From contig NZ_JAMBPQ010000032.1 of assembly GCF_024206495.1 (NCBI RefSeq), forward strand, positions 1-64,000: DNA of 64,000 nucleotides. Direction: 5' to 3'. The stretch is from Paraburkholderia sp. CNPSo 3272 (GTDB taxonomy: Bacteria > Pseudomonadota > Gammaproteobacteria > Burkholderiales > Burkholderiaceae). The notes beneath the pieces were generated by a model. That model saw only the letters and a list, made by a program, of their open reading frames with translations. It did not search any database and was not told where the DNA came from. Shown here in pieces: positions 9,973 through 24,500 of this stretch. Each line of letters starts with the position of its first letter. Within the stretch, counting starts at the first letter, position 1. The translations under genes and the position numbers were made by a program.

Positions 9973-10347
9973 ATGACCCGCTACACCCACGCTCTACGCC
10001 TTATCGCCGCCGGCGCGCTCGTCTCGACCCTCGCGGCGTGCGTGGTCAACCAGCCGGCGCCGCGTCCCGCTCCGCCGCCCCCGCCCGGTCCGAATCCGCA
10101 CGAAGTCGCCGTCGAACGCCTGCATCAGGTCGACAGCCGCATCGACAATCTGGGCCACCGCATCGACATGCGCGTGAGCCAGGGCTACTACCCGCCGCCC
10201 CAGGGCGGCGCGCTCCATCACCGCCTCGACACGATCCGCGGCGAAGCGCACGACATGGCCGCGCAGCACGGCGGCGGCATCTCGCCCGACGAGCAGCGTG
10301 TGCTGAACCAGGAACTCGACACGGCCGCTCGCGCCATCGGCGAGTAA
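9973..10347 (+). CDS. Small lipoprotein of unknown function
   Basis: 124 residues with AAAGGAGAG about 7 bases before the ATG. A type II signal peptide ends at the lipobox LAAC (Cys about residue 23). A Pro-rich spacer (PAPRPAPPPPPGP) follows, then a helical domain with spaced His/Arg (VERLHQVDSRIDNLGHRID) and a C-terminal EF-hand-like SPDEQRVLNQELD stretch. Expected to be anchored in the outer membrane. Comparable short Burkholderiaceae lipoproteins have no known role. Confidence 0.75.
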   Translation: MTRYTHALRLIAAGALVSTLAACVVNQPAPRPAPPPPPGPNPHEVAVERLHQVDSRIDNLGHRIDMRVSQGYYPPPQGGALHHRLDTIRGEAHDMAAQHGGGISPDEQRVLNQELDTAARAIGE

Positions 10348-10529
10348 GCGCTACGCGTATCGAACCCCGGCACGGACTGCGCGCTCGCAGTTCGTGCCGC
10401 ACCATCTGGCCGACCCGAACCGCCCCCGTTTTTCCCCGCCGCGATGCATGGTGCGCCGCCGATCCGCGCAAGCCAATACCAGCAAGCCTCACACCCCTTC
10501 GCTCGGGCCGCGCAGAGAATTTTTCCGCA

Positions 10530-10559
10530 TTGACATAGCCCCGAGGCGTCGCGCACAAT
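10530..10559 (+). promoter_or_regulatory. Sigma70-type promoter of the glycine cleavage operon
   Basis: TTGACA at 10530-10535 and CACAAT at 10554-10559, spacer 18. Predicted transcription start about 10566, exactly where the first glycine aptamer begins. Confidence 0.7.
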
Positions 10560-10565
10560 CGCTGC

Positions 10566-10676
10566 GCGCGCCGGGAGAGCGCGCCGTTTGCCTTAGCTCG
10601 CTTTCGCTAGTGCAACCGGCGCCGCCGAAGGGGCAACCCACAAACTCTCAGGCAAAAGGACCGTGCGCGCCGGACC
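10566..10676 (+). ncRNA. Glycine riboswitch, aptamer 1
   Basis: Contains the hallmark elements in order: CGGGAGAGC opening, the GGGGCAACCC segment, then CTCTCAGGCAAAAGGAC. The flanks gcgcgccgg and ccggac/gcgcgc can close the P1 stem. First half of a tandem glycine sensor in the gcvT leader. Confidence 0.9.
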
Positions 10677-10734
10677 GCTGATTCGTTGCATTTGCGCTTT
10701 TTGCGCGAGATGACACGAAGCAGCACACAGTCCG

Positions 10735-10862
10735 CAACTCTGGAGAGCGGCAGTAGAACGGGCGGCGGCGGATCGTAACCCCCACGCGTTCAGGCTGCCC
10801 ACCGAAGGGGCGCGCGCCAGCGGCAACGGCGCAATCTCTCAGGTACCGAGGACAGAGGGGCC
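10735..10862 (+). ncRNA. Glycine riboswitch, aptamer 2
   Basis: Second copy: CTCTGGAGAGCGG opening, a GAAGGGGCGCGC segment, then AATCTCTCAGGTACCGAGGACAGAG. Tandem arrangement with about 60 bases between the copies is the standard architecture upstream of gcv genes. It runs directly into the intrinsic terminator at 10858, the expression platform. Confidence 0.9.
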
Positions 10863-10920
10863 ATGCAAGAACCGACCACGGGCATCGTGCCTGCGGCGCT
10901 TCCTGCATGGCCCTTTTCGT
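10858..10920 (+). terminator. Intrinsic terminator of the glycine riboswitch (expression platform)
   Basis: Arms gggccatgca (10858-10867) and tgcatggccc (10904-10913), followed by TTTTCGTTTT. Its 5-prime arm overlaps the 3-prime edge of aptamer 2, so glycine binding can compete with terminator formation. The family is usually an ON switch. gcvT begins 42 bases after the 3-prime arm. Confidence 0.85.
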
Positions 10921-10954
10921 TTTCGCGCGAATATTCGCGACCGCCTGAGGCCCC

Positions 10955-12073
10955 ATGACCGAACTCAAACGCACCCCGCTGAACGACACGCACCGCGCGC
11001 TGAACGCCCGCATGGTCGACTTCGGCGGCTGGGACATGCCCGTCAACTACGGCTCGCAGATCGACGAGCATCGCGCCGTGCGCACCGACGCCGGCATGTT
11101 CGACGTCTCGCACATGTGCGTCGTCGACTTTTCGGGCCCGAAGGCGCGCGAGTTCTTCTCCCGCGCGCTCGCCAACAACGTCGCCAAGCTCACCACGCCG
11201 GGCAAGGCGCTCTATTCGTGCATGCTGAACCCCGAAGGCGGCGTGATCGACGACCTGATCGTCTACTTCTTCGCCGACGACCAGTTCCGCACCGTCGTCA
11301 ACGCCGGAACGGCCGAAAAAGACATCGCCTGGTTCGAGAAACTCAACGCCGACGGCGGCTTCGGCCTCACCATCACGCCGCGCCGCGATCTCGCGATCGT
11401 CGCCGTGCAGGGCCCGAATGCGCGCGAAAAGGTCTGGCAAGTCGCGCCCTCGTCGCGCAGCGCCACCGAAGTTCTCAAACCCTTCAACGCCGCGAAGGTC
11501 GAAGCCACGCCGTTCGGCGAACTGATGATCGCGCGCACGGGCTACACCGGCGAAGACGGCTTCGAAATCGTGGTGCCCGCCGCCGCCGTCTGCGAGCTTT
11601 GGGACGCCCTGCAGCGCCAGGGCGTGAAGCCCTGCGGCCTCGGCGCGCGTGACACGCTGCGCCTCGAAGCGGGCATGAACCTCTACGGCCAGGACATGGA
11701 CGACGGCGTCTCGCCGCTCGACGCCGGCCTCGCCTGGACCGTCGACATGAAGGAGCCGCGCGACTTCGTCGGCCGCCCGGCGCTGGAGGCGAACGGTTCG
11801 CGTTCGGCCTTCGTCGGCCTGATCCTGCAGAAGGAAAACGGCAAGGCCGGCGGCGTGCTGCGCGCGCACCAGAAAGTACTCACGCCGCACGGCGATGGCG
11901 AGATCACGAGCGGCACGTTCTCGCCGAGCATGCAGGAATCCATCGCCTTCGCGCGCGTGCCGCAGGGCGTGCAGCCGGGCGATGTCGTGCAGGTGCAGAT
12001 CCGTGACAAAGCCCTACCCGCAAGCGTGGTAAAACTGCCGTTCGTGCGCAACGGCAAGGTGCTCGCCGCCTGA
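10955..12073 (+). CDS. gcvT: Aminomethyltransferase, glycine cleavage system T protein
   Basis: 372 residues ([30 protein letters not shown]), the normal T-protein length. The N-terminal folate-binding domain includes the conserved FDVSHMC and [18 protein letters not shown] segments, and the central domain has [13 protein letters not shown] and [17 protein letters not shown]. It takes the aminomethyl group from lipoyl-H protein, transfers the carbon to tetrahydrofolate and releases ammonia. First gene after the tandem riboswitch; gcvH follows after 75 bases and gcvP after that, all on the plus strand, so the operon should be induced by glycine. Confidence 0.97.
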   Translation: MTELKRTPLNDTHRALNARMVDFGGWDMPVNYGSQIDEHRAVRTDAGMFDVSHMCVVDFSGPKAREFFSRALANNVAKLTTPGKALYSCMLNPEGGVIDDLIVYFFADDQFRTVVNAGTAEKDIAWFEKLNADGGFGLTITPRRDLAIVAVQGPNAREKVWQVAPSSRSATEVLKPFNAAKVEATPFGELMIARTGYTGEDGFEIVVPAAAVCELWDALQRQGVKPCGLGARDTLRLEAGMNLYGQDMDDGVSPLDAGLAWTVDMKEPRDFVGRPALEANGSRSAFVGLILQKENGKAGGVLRAHQKVLTPHGDGEITSGTFSPSMQESIAFARVPQGVQPGDVVQVQIRDKALPASVVKLPFVRNGKVLAA

Positions 12074-12148
12074 TCCGCGAGGATCCTGCCAGCGCGCACG
12101 CCCTCCCCTTTTCGAGCAACAAAAACCGAACCACGCACTGGAGCAACC

Positions 12149-12529
12149 ATGAGCATCCCGGCCGAACTGAAATACACCGAATCGCACGAGTGGATCCGCA
12201 CCGAAGCCGACGGCACGCTGACCATCGGCATCACCGACCACGCGCAGGAAGCGCTCGGCGACATTGTCTTCCTCGAACTGCCCGAAGCGGGCCGCGCGGT
12301 CACCGCCGGCGACGCCGTAGCCGTAATCGAGTCGGTCAAGGCCGCCTCGGACATCTACGCGCCGGTCGCAGGCGAAATCATCGAAGCGAACACCTCGCTC
12401 GTCGACACGCCCGACCAGGTGAACGGCGCGCCGTATGAGTCGTGGCTCTTCAAGATCAAGCCCGCCGCCGACGCCAAGCTCGACTCGCTGATCGACGCCG
12501 CCGCCTACGAAAAGGCGATCGGCGCGTAA
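12149..12529 (+). CDS. gcvH: Glycine cleavage system H protein (lipoyl carrier)
   Basis: 126 residues. The lipoyl-attachment lysine is K64 in [13 protein letters not shown], the invariant site, within a barrel-sandwich hybrid domain. The N-terminus [16 protein letters not shown] and the [13 protein letters not shown] segment are typical. H protein shuttles the aminomethyl group between P and T proteins and is reoxidised by L protein (dihydrolipoamide dehydrogenase), which is not encoded in this window. GGAGCAACC precedes the ATG. Confidence 0.98.
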   Translation: MSIPAELKYTESHEWIRTEADGTLTIGITDHAQEALGDIVFLELPEAGRAVTAGDAVAVIESVKAASDIYAPVAGEIIEANTSLVDTPDQVNGAPYESWLFKIKPAADAKLDSLIDAAAYEKAIGA

Positions 12530-12601
12530 ATCGCAACCTTGCCTTAACCGCCATGGCGCGGCGGCGCGCTCAGAACGCCGCCCGCGCCCGCAGGAATCCC
12601 T

Positions 12602-15586
<2,985 letters not shown>

Positions 15587-15597
15587 GCCCTTGTGAA

Positions 15598-15629
15598 GCC
15601 GCCGCGTGACCTTCGGCTCACGCGGCGGC
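15598..15629 (+). terminator. Strong hairpin after gcvP (possible terminator without T-tract)
   Basis: Perfect 12-bp arms gccgccgcgtga (15598-15609) and tcacgcggcggc (15618-15629) around an 8-base loop, 11 bases after the gcvP stop. No T-run follows, so it may only stabilise the gcv mRNA 3-prime end or weaken read-through. Confidence 0.55.
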
Positions 15630-15704
15630 GGTCATCCCTCTCACATTTGCCGCCGCAAACCGCTAACATCACACACCTGTCAGCCTTGAATCAGGGAGTC
15701 GCGC

Positions 15705-16901
15705 ATGGCGCGGAAGGTGCGAATGGTTCCATTGCGGGACTCGGTGCGGGACTTACCGCATACCGCAACGCGGAATTCGGTCCGGCCGTGCCGGCACGCG
15801 CGCGGTGCGCTGCAACGCCGCCCGCAGCGCCTTGCCGCGGCGCTCGCGCTGGCCTGCGCCACCTTCACCGGCACCTTCGCCGGCGCGGCCCACGCAGCCA
15901 TGAACTTCTGCGCGGCCCCCGCGCTGCAATCGAGCGAGCGCACCAACTCCGATCCGGGCGTGAAGGCGCTCGTGGCCGAGGTGCTGACGCACGTGAACGA
16001 CACGCCGCGTCCGCTGCCGCGCCTGCACACCGAGGGCACGCTGCCGCACGAGGGCATCTACGACCAGAGCGTCGAGGCCGCGAAGGAACTCGACCTCATG
16101 CGCAACGCCGCGCTCGCGTGGCGCGCGACGAGCGACGAGCGCTTCCTGAAGCTCGTCGACCGCTTTCTGCTCGCGTGGGTCACCACGTACAAGCCGAGCT
16201 TCAATCCCATCGACGAAACGCGTTTCGAGGGGCTGATACTCGCCTACGACATGACCGCGAGCGCGCTGCCCGTGAAAACGCGCAACGCGACCATGCAGTT
16301 CCTGAACAGCTTCGCGACCGGCTATATCGCGCAGATCGACGCGCAGCCGCGCCCGCTCAAGGGAAATTTCGCGAACAACTGGCAGAGCCATCGGGTCAAA
16401 CTGATAGCGATGATCGCGTTCACGCTCGACAACCGCAAGATGATCGCAACGGCGCAGCGGCTCTTCGTGGAGCATCTCGGCGACAACGTCGCGCCCGACG
16501 GCTCGACACTCGACTTCTCCGAGCGCGACGCACTGCACTACGTGACCTACGATTTGCAGCCGCTCGTGACCGCCGCACTCGCCGCGCGCCGCCACAACCG
16601 CAACTGGCTGACCGAACGCGCGGCCAACGGCACGACGCTCGCCAATGCGCTCGACTGGCTCACGCCCTATGCGCTCGGCCAGAAAACGCACGAGGAATTC
16701 GTGCATTCGAACGTACCGTTCGACGCAAAGCGGCGCGAAGCGGGCCTGCCGGGCTACACCGGCCAGTGGGACCCGAAAAACGCCGCCGAACTATTTCACC
16801 TCGCGGCGCGACTCGACGGCCGCTTTGCGCCAGTCGCGCTGAAACTCGCGCCCACGCCACCCGCGTGGCTCGCCGTCTGTCTGCCGTTGCCCGCGCGGTA
16901 A
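15705..16901 (+). CDS. Secreted alginate-lyase-like protein (PL5-type fold)
   Basis: 398 residues. A long basic N-terminus leads into a hydrophobic signal segment (LAAALALACATFTGTFAGAAHA, written in two parts here: LAAALALACATF then TGTFAGAAHA) with likely cleavage after AHA near residue 64; the true start could be a later codon. The mature part is an all-helical toroid-like domain with YDQSVEAAKELDLMRNAAL, WVTTYKPSFNPIDE, LILAYDM, FANNWQSHRVKLIAMIAF and FSERDALHYVTYDLQPL, characteristic of the alginate lyase (PF05426) group. In bona fide PL5 enzymes an Asn-Asn-His is catalytic; here it is NNWQSH, so the active site differs or the substrate is another polyuronate. It should act in the periplasm or outside. 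Confidence 0.75.
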   Translation: MARKVRMVPLRDSVRDLPHTATRNSVRPCRHARGALQRRPQRLAAALALACATFTGTFAGAAHAAMNFCAAPALQSSERTNSDPGVKALVAEVLTHVNDTPRPLPRLHTEGTLPHEGIYDQSVEAAKELDLMRNAALAWRATSDERFLKLVDRFLLAWVTTYKPSFNPIDETRFEGLILAYDMTASALPVKTRNATMQFLNSFATGYIAQIDAQPRPLKGNFANNWQSHRVKLIAMIAFTLDNRKMIATAQRLFVEHLGDNVAPDGSTLDFSERDALHYVTYDLQPLVTAALAARRHNRNWLTERAANGTTLANALDWLTPYALGQKTHEEFVHSNVPFDAKRREAGLPGYTGQWDPKNAAELFHLAARLDGRFAPVALKLAPTPPAWLAVCLPLPAR

Positions 16902-16997
16902 AACGCGCGCGGGTTGCGGCGGCGGCACGGAAATAACGATGCCGCGGAACGCGCCGCATCCCTACAAACCAACGTCAGACAAGCAGGAGCAGTACCC

Positions 16998-18386
<1,389 letters not shown>

Positions 18387-18460
18387 TTCGTTGAAGCGCT
18401 GTCGCCTTGCCTGAAGCATCCGAACGTAATCACGTAACGATTGAAGGAGACTTGACCGTC

Positions 18461-20179
18461 ATGCAGCAGCCGAACGCATCCGCCACCACCGAAGCCACTA
18501 CCACCGGGGCTCGCCTCGTCGTCGATGCGCTCGTCGCCAATGGCGTCGAGCGCGTGTTCTGCGTACCGGGCGAGAGCTATCTTGCGGTGCTCGATTCGTT
18601 GTCCGACGAAACCGCAAAGATCGAAACCGTGGTGTGCCGTCACGAGGCAGCGGCGGCGAACATGGCGGAAGCGATCGGCAAGCTCACGGGCAGGCCCGGC
18701 ATCGCGCTCGTCACGCGCGGGCCGGGCGCCACGCACGCCTCGATTGGCGTGCACACGGCGTTTCAGGACTCCACGCCGATGATCCTCCTGATCGGCCAGG
18801 TCGCCCGCGAGCAGATGGACCGCGAGGCGTTCCAGGAAATCGACTATCGACGCATGTTCGGCCAGATGGCGAAGTGGGTCGCGCAGATCGACGACGCGCG
18901 CCGCGTGCCCGAATACCTGAGCCACGCGTTCCATGTCGCGATGTCGGGACGGCCGGGCCCGGTCGTGCTCGCGCTGCCCGAAGACATGCTGAGCGGCGCG
19001 ATTCCCGCGTCCGAAGCGCAGCCCATCGCACCGAGCGCGCAGCGCGTGCAGGCGTCGCCTTCCGCCGCGCAGATGGAACGCGTGCGCGAACTGCTCGCGG
19101 GCGCGAAAAAGCCGTTCGTGATCGCGGGCGGCCATGGCTGGAACCCGCAGGCTTGTGCGGACTTCCAGCGCTTCGTCGAGAACTGGCAATTGCCCGTCGG
19201 CCTCGCGTTCCGCTTTCAGGACACGCTCAACAACGATCACCCGAACTACGCGGGCGACGTGGGCCTCGGCATCAATCCGGCACTCGCGAAGCGCATCCGC
19301 GAAGCCGACGTGCTGCTCGCACTCGGTCCGCGTCTGGGCGAATCGACGACGGGCGGCTACACGCTCTTCGACATTCCCAAAACGAAGCAAACGCTCATTC
19401 ACGTGCATCAGGGCGCGGAGGAACTCGGCCGCGTCTACGCAGCCGATCTGCCGATCGTCTCTGGCCTCGCGGAAATCGCCGCGCTGCTCGCGGAACTGCC
19501 CGCTCCCGCTCAACCCGCGTGGGGCGGCAGCGCCGCGCAAGCGCACGAGGCGTGGCACGCATGGCGCAAGCCGCTGCCGATGCCCGGCGACGTGCAGCTC
19601 GGCGAAGTCATGCAGCAACTGCGCGCACGCCTGCCCGACGACGCGATCGTCACGAACGGCGCGGGCAATTACGCAACGTGGCTGCATCGCCATTTCGCGT
19701 ATCGCCACTTCCGTTCGCAGCTCGCGCCCACGAGCGGCGCGATGGGCTACGGCGTGCCCGCCGCAATCGCCGCGAAGTCGCAATACCCCTCGCGCACCGT
19801 GGTCGCGCTCGCGGGCGACGGCTGCTTCATGATGGCTTCGTCGGAACTCGCCACGGCGATGCAGTACGGCCTGAATGTCGTGTTCATCGTCGTGAACAAC
19901 GCGCACTACGGCACGATCCGCATGCATCAGGAACGCCACTATCCGAACCGCGTGCACGGCACGCAGCTCACGAACCCCGACTTCGCAGCGTTTGCGCAGT
20001 CGTTCGGCGCGCACGGCGAAGTCGTCACGACCACGGCGCAATTCGCCCCCGCGCTCGAGCGTGCCCTCACGGCAGGCAAGCCCGCGCTGATCGAAATCCG
20101 TGTGACGAAGGAAGCGAGCACGCCTGCGGCCACGCTCGAACAGATTCGCGAAGCAGGCAGGAAAATGCGCGGAGAATGA
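18461..20179 (+). CDS. Thiamine-diphosphate enzyme, acetolactate synthase large-subunit-like
   Basis: 572 residues from the ATG at 18461, preceded by GAAGGAGA. The N-terminal PYR domain has GVERVFCVPGESYLAVLD and the catalytic Glu in VCRHEAAAANMAEA. The middle FAD/nucleotide-like domain is present. The C-terminal PP domain holds the ThDP motif GDGCFMMASSELATAMQYG ending in IVVNN. The family includes acetolactate synthases, sulfoacetaldehyde acetyltransferase, oxalyl-CoA decarboxylase and benzoylformate decarboxylase. No IlvN regulatory subunit is adjacent, so a catabolic ALS or decarboxylase is as likely as a biosynthetic one. It follows sdaA by 74 bases, which would place it next to a pyruvate supply. 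Confidence 0.82.
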   Translation: MQQPNASATTEATTTGARLVVDALVANGVERVFCVPGESYLAVLDSLSDETAKIETVVCRHEAAAANMAEAIGKLTGRPGIALVTRGPGATHASIGVHTAFQDSTPMILLIGQVAREQMDREAFQEIDYRRMFGQMAKWVAQIDDARRVPEYLSHAFHVAMSGRPGPVVLALPEDMLSGAIPASEAQPIAPSAQRVQASPSAAQMERVRELLAGAKKPFVIAGGHGWNPQACADFQRFVENWQLPVGLAFRFQDTLNNDHPNYAGDVGLGINPALAKRIREADVLLALGPRLGESTTGGYTLFDIPKTKQTLIHVHQGAEELGRVYAADLPIVSGLAEIAALLAELPAPAQPAWGGSAAQAHEAWHAWRKPLPMPGDVQLGEVMQQLRARLPDDAIVTNGAGNYATWLHRHFAYRHFRSQLAPTSGAMGYGVPAAIAAKSQYPSRTVVALAGDGCFMMASSELATAMQYGLNVVFIVVNNAHYGTIRMHQERHYPNRVHGTQLTNPDFAAFAQSFGAHGEVVTTTAQFAPALERALTAGKPALIEIRVTKEASTPAATLEQIREAGRKMRGE

Positions 20180-20242
20180 CTGAAAAGGAATCCTGAATAA
20201 GCTCACCTGTCGCGCTGGACGAGCAGCAGCGAGCGCACAAAC

Positions 20243-20279
20243 AAAAGCCCCGCAGATCTTTCGATCCTGCGGGGCTTTT
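20243..20279. terminator. Bidirectional terminator between convergent genes
   Basis: Symmetric hairpin aaaagccccgcag (20243-20255) / ctgcggggctttt (20267-20279). T-runs exist on both strands, which serves the ThDP enzyme gene from the left and the binding-protein gene from the right. Confidence 0.85.
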
Positions 20280-20302
20280 GACTTCAGCTAAAGCTCAGGC
20301 GC

Positions 20303-21451
20303 TTACTTGCCGCCCACGCTTTGCAGCGTCGTCCACTTGCCGTCGACAACCTTGTACAGCGTGATGCCGCCGTTCTTCAGGTCGCCGCGCGTGTCGTACG
20401 CGAGGTCCGACGTCGTGACTGCCGGCATGCTGGTCTTCGCGAGGAACGGCAGGTACTTCGCCGGATCCGTCGAGTTGGCCTTCTTCATCGCGTCGAACAT
20501 CGCCATGGCGCCGTCGTAGGCGTACGGCGAGTACGTCTGCACGTCTTCGCCGAAGCGCTTCTTGTACTTCGTGACGTAGTCCTTGCCACCCGGCATCTGG
20601 TCGAGCGGCAGGCCGGCGAGCGATGCCACCGTGCCGTTCGCTGCGTCGCCCGCGATTTGCAGGAAGGTCGGCGTGTGAACCATTTCGCCGCCCATCAGCG
20701 GGGCCTTGATGCCCAGCGACTTCATCTGCTTGACCATCGGTGCCGCTTGCGAGTCCGCGCCGCCGAAGTAGACGAGGTCGGGGTTCATCGCCTTCGCCTT
20801 CGTCAGGACCGACTTGAAGTCGACGGCCTTGTCGTTGGTGTATTCACGGTCGATGATGTTGCCGCCCGCAGCCTTCGCAGCCTTCGAGAACTCGTCGGCG
20901 AGACCCTGGCCGTACGCCGTGCGGTCGTCGATCACGACGATCTTCTTCAAGCCGAGGTTCTTCACTGCGAACGTGCCTGCGACCGAACCCTGCTGCGTGT
21001 CCGAGGTCATCATGCGGAACGTCGTCTTGAAGCCTTGCTGCGTGTACTCAGGCGCCGTCGCCATGGCGATCTGCGGGATGCCTGCGTTCGCGTAGATACG
21101 CGAAGCCGGGATCGTCGTGCCCGAGTTGAAGTGACCGAGCATGCCCTTGATGCCGTCGTCGACGAGCTTCTGCGCGACCGTCGTGCCCGTGCGCGGGTCG
21201 GCCTGATCGTCGGCCGAGTCGAGCACGAAGTGAACCGGCTTGCCGCCGATCACGGGCTTCGTCGCGTTGATGTCTTCGACTGCGAGCGTGATGCCGTTCT
21301 GGAAGTCCTTGCCGTAGTGCGCCTGCGCGCCCGTCATCGGACCGGCGAAACCGATCTTCACGTCTTCGGCTTGTTGTGCCTGCGCAGTCCCCGCCAGCGA
21401 CAGGGCGGCAACAAGCGTTGCGCCTGCCAGCTGCTTCATCGTGTGTTGCAT
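20303..21451 (-). CDS. Branched-chain amino acid ABC transporter substrate-binding protein (LivJ/LivK-like)
   Basis: 382 residues. Signal peptide: basic start MQHTMKQLAG, then ATLVAALSLAGTAQA with cleavage after AQA. The mature protein is a type I periplasmic binding fold (VKIGFAGPMTGAQAHYGKD, then VHFVLDSADDQADP, MLGHFNSGTTIPAS, KKIVVIDDRTAYGQGLADEF, DLVYFGGADSQAAPMVKQMKSLG and SPYAYDGAMAMFDAMK), as in the E. coli Leu/Ile/Val-binding proteins. No permease or ATPase gene is adjacent, so it must share a membrane complex encoded elsewhere. It lies 96 bases downstream of putA on the same strand, which suggests amino acid supply but not necessarily co-transcription. Confidence 0.92.
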   Translation of the reverse strand: MQHTMKQLAGATLVAALSLAGTAQAQQAEDVKIGFAGPMTGAQAHYGKDFQNGITLAVEDINATKPVIGGKPVHFVLDSADDQADPRTGTTVAQKLVDDGIKGMLGHFNSGTTIPASRIYANAGIPQIAMATAPEYTQQGFKTTFRMMTSDTQQGSVAGTFAVKNLGLKKIVVIDDRTAYGQGLADEFSKAAKAAGGNIIDREYTNDKAVDFKSVLTKAKAMNPDLVYFGGADSQAAPMVKQMKSLGIKAPLMGGEMVHTPTFLQIAGDAANGTVASLAGLPLDQMPGGKDYVTKYKKRFGEDVQTYSPYAYDGAMAMFDAMKKANSTDPAKYLPFLAKTSMPAVTTSDLAYDTRGDLKNGGITLYKVVDGKWTTLQSVGGK

Positions 21452-21547
21452 TGCTTCTCCTTGGTACCAGGTATCGAACGAGCGGCTTCGGATTCAATGC
21501 GCCTTGCCGCTTCCTTGTCTTGAGACGACCGACAGTATGGCTGGTGC

Positions 21548-24500
21548 TTAACCGATCGTCATCAAATTTGCATTACCGCCTGCTGCTGCCGTATTCACGC
21601 TGACCGAACGTTCCGCGAGCAGCCGTTCGAGAGCGTAATCTTCATCGCCGTTGGCGAGCGCGTGCGCCGCCACGCCCTGCACCGAGACGATCGGGCCAGG
21701 ACGTTTGGCCACTTCCTTCACGAGTGCGAGCAGCTCGTCGCTGTCGCCTTCGAAGAGGACTGCATCGAAGTCGGCATCCGCCGTCTTCTTGATCGCTACG
21801 TGCGCCTTCAGTGCCGCCGGCAATGCGCTCACGAGCGCTTCGCCCGCTGCGCCCTGGAACAGCGCGCGGTTGCCCGTTGCGAGCGCAACGGCGAGTTGCG
21901 CGCGGGCGCCCGTGGCCGTCGACGGCACGCACAGCACCGTGCCGCGCGCCGAAAGCGTGTAGGTGTTGCGCTCGCCCGTCGGGCCCGGCAGAACCGCCGT
22001 GGCGCCCGCGAGCACGTATTCGAGGTAGCCGTCGCAGCGTGCCGCGAGCGCGGGCTCGCGCTCGGCGATGAGCCAGTCGCGCAGCGTCGTGAGCGCGGCC
22101 TGTGCCGATTGCGGCGCGCCGTTGCCTTCAGCAACTTGCGGCGCATCGACGACGAGCACATCGGCGAGCGACTTCGGCAGACCAGCCGGACGCTTCGCGA
22201 GCAGACGCGAAAGATACAGCGCGCCACCCGCCTTCGGGCCTGTGCCCGAGAGACCTTCGCCGCCGAACGGCTGCACGCCCACCACCGCACCGATCACGTT
22301 GCGGTTCACGTAGATGTTGCCCACGTGCGCGCGGCCGATCACGTGTGCGATCGTTTCGTCGATACGCGTGTGAATGCCGAGCGTGAGGCCGTAGCCCGTT
22401 GCGCGGATCTGCTCGAGCAGCTTGTCGAGCTGGCTGCGGCGATAGCGCACCACGTGCAGCACCGGGCCGAACACTTCGCGCTTGAGTTCGTCGAGGCTGT
22501 CGAGCTCGATGAGCGTGGGCGGCACGAACGTGCCTTGCGCGCAGGTGTCGGGCGTCGGCATCTGCTGGACCTTGCGGCCCTTTTCGCGCATGCCTGCCAC
22601 GTGCGTATCGATACCGCGCTTCGCGTCGATGTCGATCACGGGGCCGACGTCGGTCGAGAGGCGGTCGGGATTGCCCACCGCGAGTTCCTTCATCGCCCCC
22701 GAGAGCATTTCGAGCGTGCGGTCCGCCACGTCGTCCTGCAGGCACAGCACGCGCAGCGCGGAACAACGCTGGCCAGCCGAGTCGAACGCGCTTTGCAGCA
22801 CGTCGGCCACGACCTGCTCCGCGAGTGCCGACGAATCGACGATCATCGCGTTCTGGCCGCCGGTTTCGGCGATCAGCGGAATCGGGCGGCCTTCGGAGTC
22901 GAGGCGCTCGGACAGCGTCTTGTTGATGAGGCGCGCGACTTCGGTCGAGCCCGTGAACATCACGGCACGCGTGCGGTGATCGGCGACGAGCGCCGCGCCC
23001 ACCGTTTCGCCGTTGCCCGGCAGCAGTTGCACCGCGCCCGCCGGCACGCCGGCTTCGCGCAGGATGCGCACGGCTTGCGCGGCGATCAGCGGCGTTTGTT
23101 CAGCGGGCTTCGCGAGCACCGTGTTGCCGGCTGCGAGCGCCGCGGCCACCTGGCCCATGAAGATCGCGAGCGGGAAGTTCCACGGGCTGATACACACGAC
23201 CGGGCCGAGCGGGCGATGCGTGTCGTTCGAGAACTCTTCGCGGATCTGCGTGGAGTAGTAGCGCAGGAAGTCGATGGCTTCGCGGATTTCGGCCACGGCG
23301 TTCGGCAGCGACTTGCCCGCTTCACGCACGATCAGGCCCATCAGCGTATGCATTTGCGCTTCGAGCAGATCGGCGGCGCGTGCGAGGCAATCGGCGCGCG
23401 CTTCGACGGGCGTGGCCTGCCAGATCGGCGCGGCGGCCACGGCGTGCGAGAGCGCGGCGCTCACGTGCTCGCTCGTCGCTTCCGCTACGGTGCCGACGAG
23501 ATCGCGATGATCGGCGGGGTTGCGCACGTCGCGTGCGGCGCTGTCTGCGATATCGCTGTCCCCGAGCATCGGCGCGGCGCGCCACGGATGATGCGCGCTC
23601 GCCAGCAGCGCCGACGAGAGCGACGCGAGACGATGCTCGTTCGACAGATCGAGCCCCATCGAATTGAAGCGCTCGTTGCCATACAGCTCGCGCGGCAGCG
23701 GAATCTTCGCGTGCGGTGCGCCGAGCGGCACGACCTTCGCGGCGTCGTCGATGGGGTTCGTGACTAGTTCGGCGACCGGCACGGAGGCATCGGCGATGCG
23801 GTTCACGAACGACGTGTTCGCGCCGTTTTCGAGCAGACGCCGCACGAGATACGCGAGCAGCGTTTCATGCGTGCCGACCGGCGCGTAGACGCGGCACGGA
23901 CGGTTGAGCTTGCCCTGCGAGAGCGGGCCCGTGACTTCTTCGTACAGCGGCTCGCCCATGCCGTGCAGGCACTGGAATTCGTACTGGCCGGGATAGTAGT
24001 TCTGGCCCGCGAGGTGATAGATCGCCGAGAGGGTGTACGCGTTGTGTGTGGCGAACTGCGGATACACGGCATCCGGCGCGCCGAGCAGCTTCTTCGCGCA
24101 GGCGAGGTACGATACATCCGTGTAGATCTTGCGCGTGTACACGGGGTAGCCTTCGAGGCCATCCACCTGGGCGCGCTTGATTTCCGTATCCCAGTACGCG
24201 CCCTTCACGAGGCGCACCATGATGCGGTGACGGCTGCGACGCGCGAGATCGACGATGTAGTCGATCACGAACGGGCAGCGCTTCTGGTAAGCCTGCACCA
24301 CGAAGCCAATGCCGTTCCAGCCCGCGAGTTCCGGATCGAAACACAGCGCTTCGAGCAGGTCGAGCGAGATTTCGAGGCGATCGGCTTCTTCGGCGTCGAT
24401 ATTGAGGCCGATGTCATAGCGGCGAGCGAGCACGGCGAGTGCGCGCACGCGCGGCAGCAGTTCGCCCATCGTGCGTTCCTGCTGCGCGCGCGAGTAGCGC

